A DNA stretch of 7,126 nt from an uncultured Bacilli bacterium (GTDB lineage Bacteria > Bacillota_I > Bacilli_A > RF39 > UBA660). Both the position numbers and the translations under genes were made by a program. The DNA is taken from NCBI GenBank assembly GCA_947624635.1, contig CANQLF010000078.1:1-7126 (forward strand), written 5' to 3'. Shown here piece by piece: positions 6,827 to 7,126 of the stretch (the stretch's first letter is position 1; the number at the start of each line of letters is the position of its first letter). The notes below the pieces were generated by a model. The model was not told where the DNA came from. It saw nothing but the letters and a program-made list of their open reading frames with translations, and did no database searches.

Positions 6827-6842
6827 GGCGTAATATTACGCC
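6827..6842. repeat. Perfect 16-base palindrome between recD2 and the microprotein gene
   Basis: GGCGTAATATTACGCC is an exact palindrome with GC-rich ends in an otherwise A/T-rich gap. As RNA it would form a six-pair stem with an AUAU loop, followed by a weak U-rich stretch (TCATATCTTTTAT), so it might attenuate recD2 transcription or protect its 3' end. It could equally be a dimeric regulator's operator. A possible -10-like TATAAA (6820-6825) lies directly upstream, which would put transcription start inside the palindrome, but no -35 box is visible. Confidence 0.6.
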
Positions 6843-6856
6843 TCATATCTTTTATA

Positions 6857-6866
6857 AGAAGGTGAT
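6857..6866 (+). promoter_or_regulatory. Ribosome binding site deciding the TTG start of the microprotein
   Basis: AGAAGGTGAT sits three bases before TTG at 6870. The arrangement GGTGATATC-TTG is the same as GGTGATATT-ATG at the ABC-F gene (1559-1570), whereas the next in-frame ATG (6879) would be twelve bases away. TTG is therefore preferred. Confidence 0.75.
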
Positions 6867-6869
6867 ATC

Positions 6870-7022
6870 TTGGAAAAAATGACAAAGAAAATCATTGGTT
6901 TTACTGCATTAGGAATGGGCGCTTACTTAGCTTATAAAAATAAAGATAAAATAAAAGATATGGCTGGTAATGTAGCCACACTAATGAGAAAAGAAGCTAA
7001 TAGTATTGAAGATATGATGTAA
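6870..7022 (+). CDS. 50-residue membrane-associated microprotein, TTG start
   Basis: The reading frame TTG (6870) to TAA (7020-7022) gives 50 residues: MEKMTKKIIGFTALGMGAYL followed by AYKNKDKIKDMAGNVATLMR and KEANSIEDMM. Residues 8-22 are a short Gly/Ala-rich hydrophobic helix after three lysines, and the rest is a charged amphipathic helix. It is likely anchored in or lying on the membrane, but the segment is short for a full span. A strong ribosome binding site, a stop inside a strong terminator hairpin and position directly after recD2 all argue that it is real. Small proteins of this look (DUF3918/YrzQ-like) occur near recD2 in Bacillus as I recall; that link is a weak inference. Function unknown. 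If the ATG at 6879 were used, the product would be 47 residues. Confidence 0.78.
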   Translation: MEKMTKKIIGFTALGMGAYLAYKNKDKIKDMAGNVATLMRKEANSIEDMM

Positions 7023-7055
7023 ACCCTAAATAACCTTTAGGGTTTTAATTTTTTT
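7021..7055 (+). terminator. Strong intrinsic terminator after the microprotein gene
   Basis: Perfect ten-base arms AAACCCTAAA (7021-7030) and TTTAGGGTTT (7036-7045), loop TAACC, then TTAA and seven T (7049-7055). The left arm overlaps the last two bases of the stop codon. It ends the recD2-microprotein unit. Confidence 0.9.
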
Positions 7056-7056
7056 A

Positions 7057-7126
7057 TATAATAGGAAAGTTCTCGACAAAAAGTGGAAGAGAGATAAAGA
7101 AACATATGTATTATTAGAGATAAAAA
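7057..7126 (+). promoter_or_regulatory. Possible promoter (-10 TATAAT) and start of an untranslated leader
   Basis: A perfect TATAAT (7057-7062) follows the terminator directly, but no recognisable -35 box exists because that position lies in the terminator hairpin. The remaining 64 bases contain no start codon with a ribosome binding site and are purine-rich (GTGGAAGAGAGATAAAG). This could be the 5' end of a structured leader such as a T-box, which would suit an aminoacyl-tRNA synthetase gene (alaS follows recD2 in several Firmicutes, from memory). Too little is present to decide. Confidence 0.3.

Noticed and set aside
1..7126. CRISPR array, tRNA/rRNA genes, insertion sequences or attachment sites
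   Set aside because: No regularly spaced repeats, no cloverleaf-like or rRNA-like stretches, no transposase or integrase frames and no paired direct repeats were seen.
1..7126. Mycoplasma genetic code (TGA as tryptophan)
   Set aside because: Tryptophans at conserved places, such as W107 and W183 of the AlkD-like protein, use TGG, and all complete genes are full length under the standard code.

Overview
The window looks like a piece of chromosome from a very low-GC Bacillota/Bacilli-type bacterium, possibly one of the uncultured gut lineages (RF39-like or similar). The grounds are strong A/T bias at third codon positions, Shine-Dalgarno sites of the AGAAAGGAGGTGAT type, TTGACA/TATAAT-like promoters, ABC-F and RecD2 proteins of Gram-positive type, and a surface protein with a SipW/TasA-like N-terminus. 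Tryptophan is read from TGG and every complete gene ends in TAA, so the standard bacterial code fits and the Mycoplasma code is not needed. The lineage is an inference from style, not from a marker gene.

Layout: (1) Bases 1-1291, minus strand: the first 430 codons of a large exported surface protein that runs off the left edge of the window. (2) Bases 1292-1567: a divergent intergenic region. It holds the minus-strand promoter, whose -35/-10 spacer contains an uninterrupted run of eight G, an imperfect inverted repeat just upstream of it, and a plus-strand extended -10 promoter. (3) Bases 1568-3875: a tight two-gene unit, a YkpA-type ABC-F ATPase and an AlkD-like DNA alkylation repair protein, one base apart. 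(4) Bases 3879-4560: a single-gene unit with its own near-consensus promoter, an unrecognised 199-residue protein with one likely membrane segment, and a hairpin overlapping the stop codon. (5) Bases 4569-7055: recD2 (GTG start), then a perfect 16-base palindrome, a 50-residue membrane microprotein with a TTG start, and a strong intrinsic terminator. (6) Bases 7056-7126: a possible new promoter and the beginning of a leader whose gene lies outside the window.

The most interesting point is the G8 tract inside the promoter of the surface protein gene. In an AT-rich sequence with no other G or C run longer than four, a homopolymer placed exactly between -35 and -10 is the classic arrangement for phase variation by slipped-strand mispairing. 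The second strong promoter in the window (3879-3907) shares the TTGACAATT start and the TAAAAT -10 box but has a 17-base spacer. G8 gives 16, so gain of a single G would restore 17. The housekeeping-type genes (ABC-F, AlkD, RecD2) look ordinary in comparison, except for the paired degenerate motifs in the ABC-F protein.
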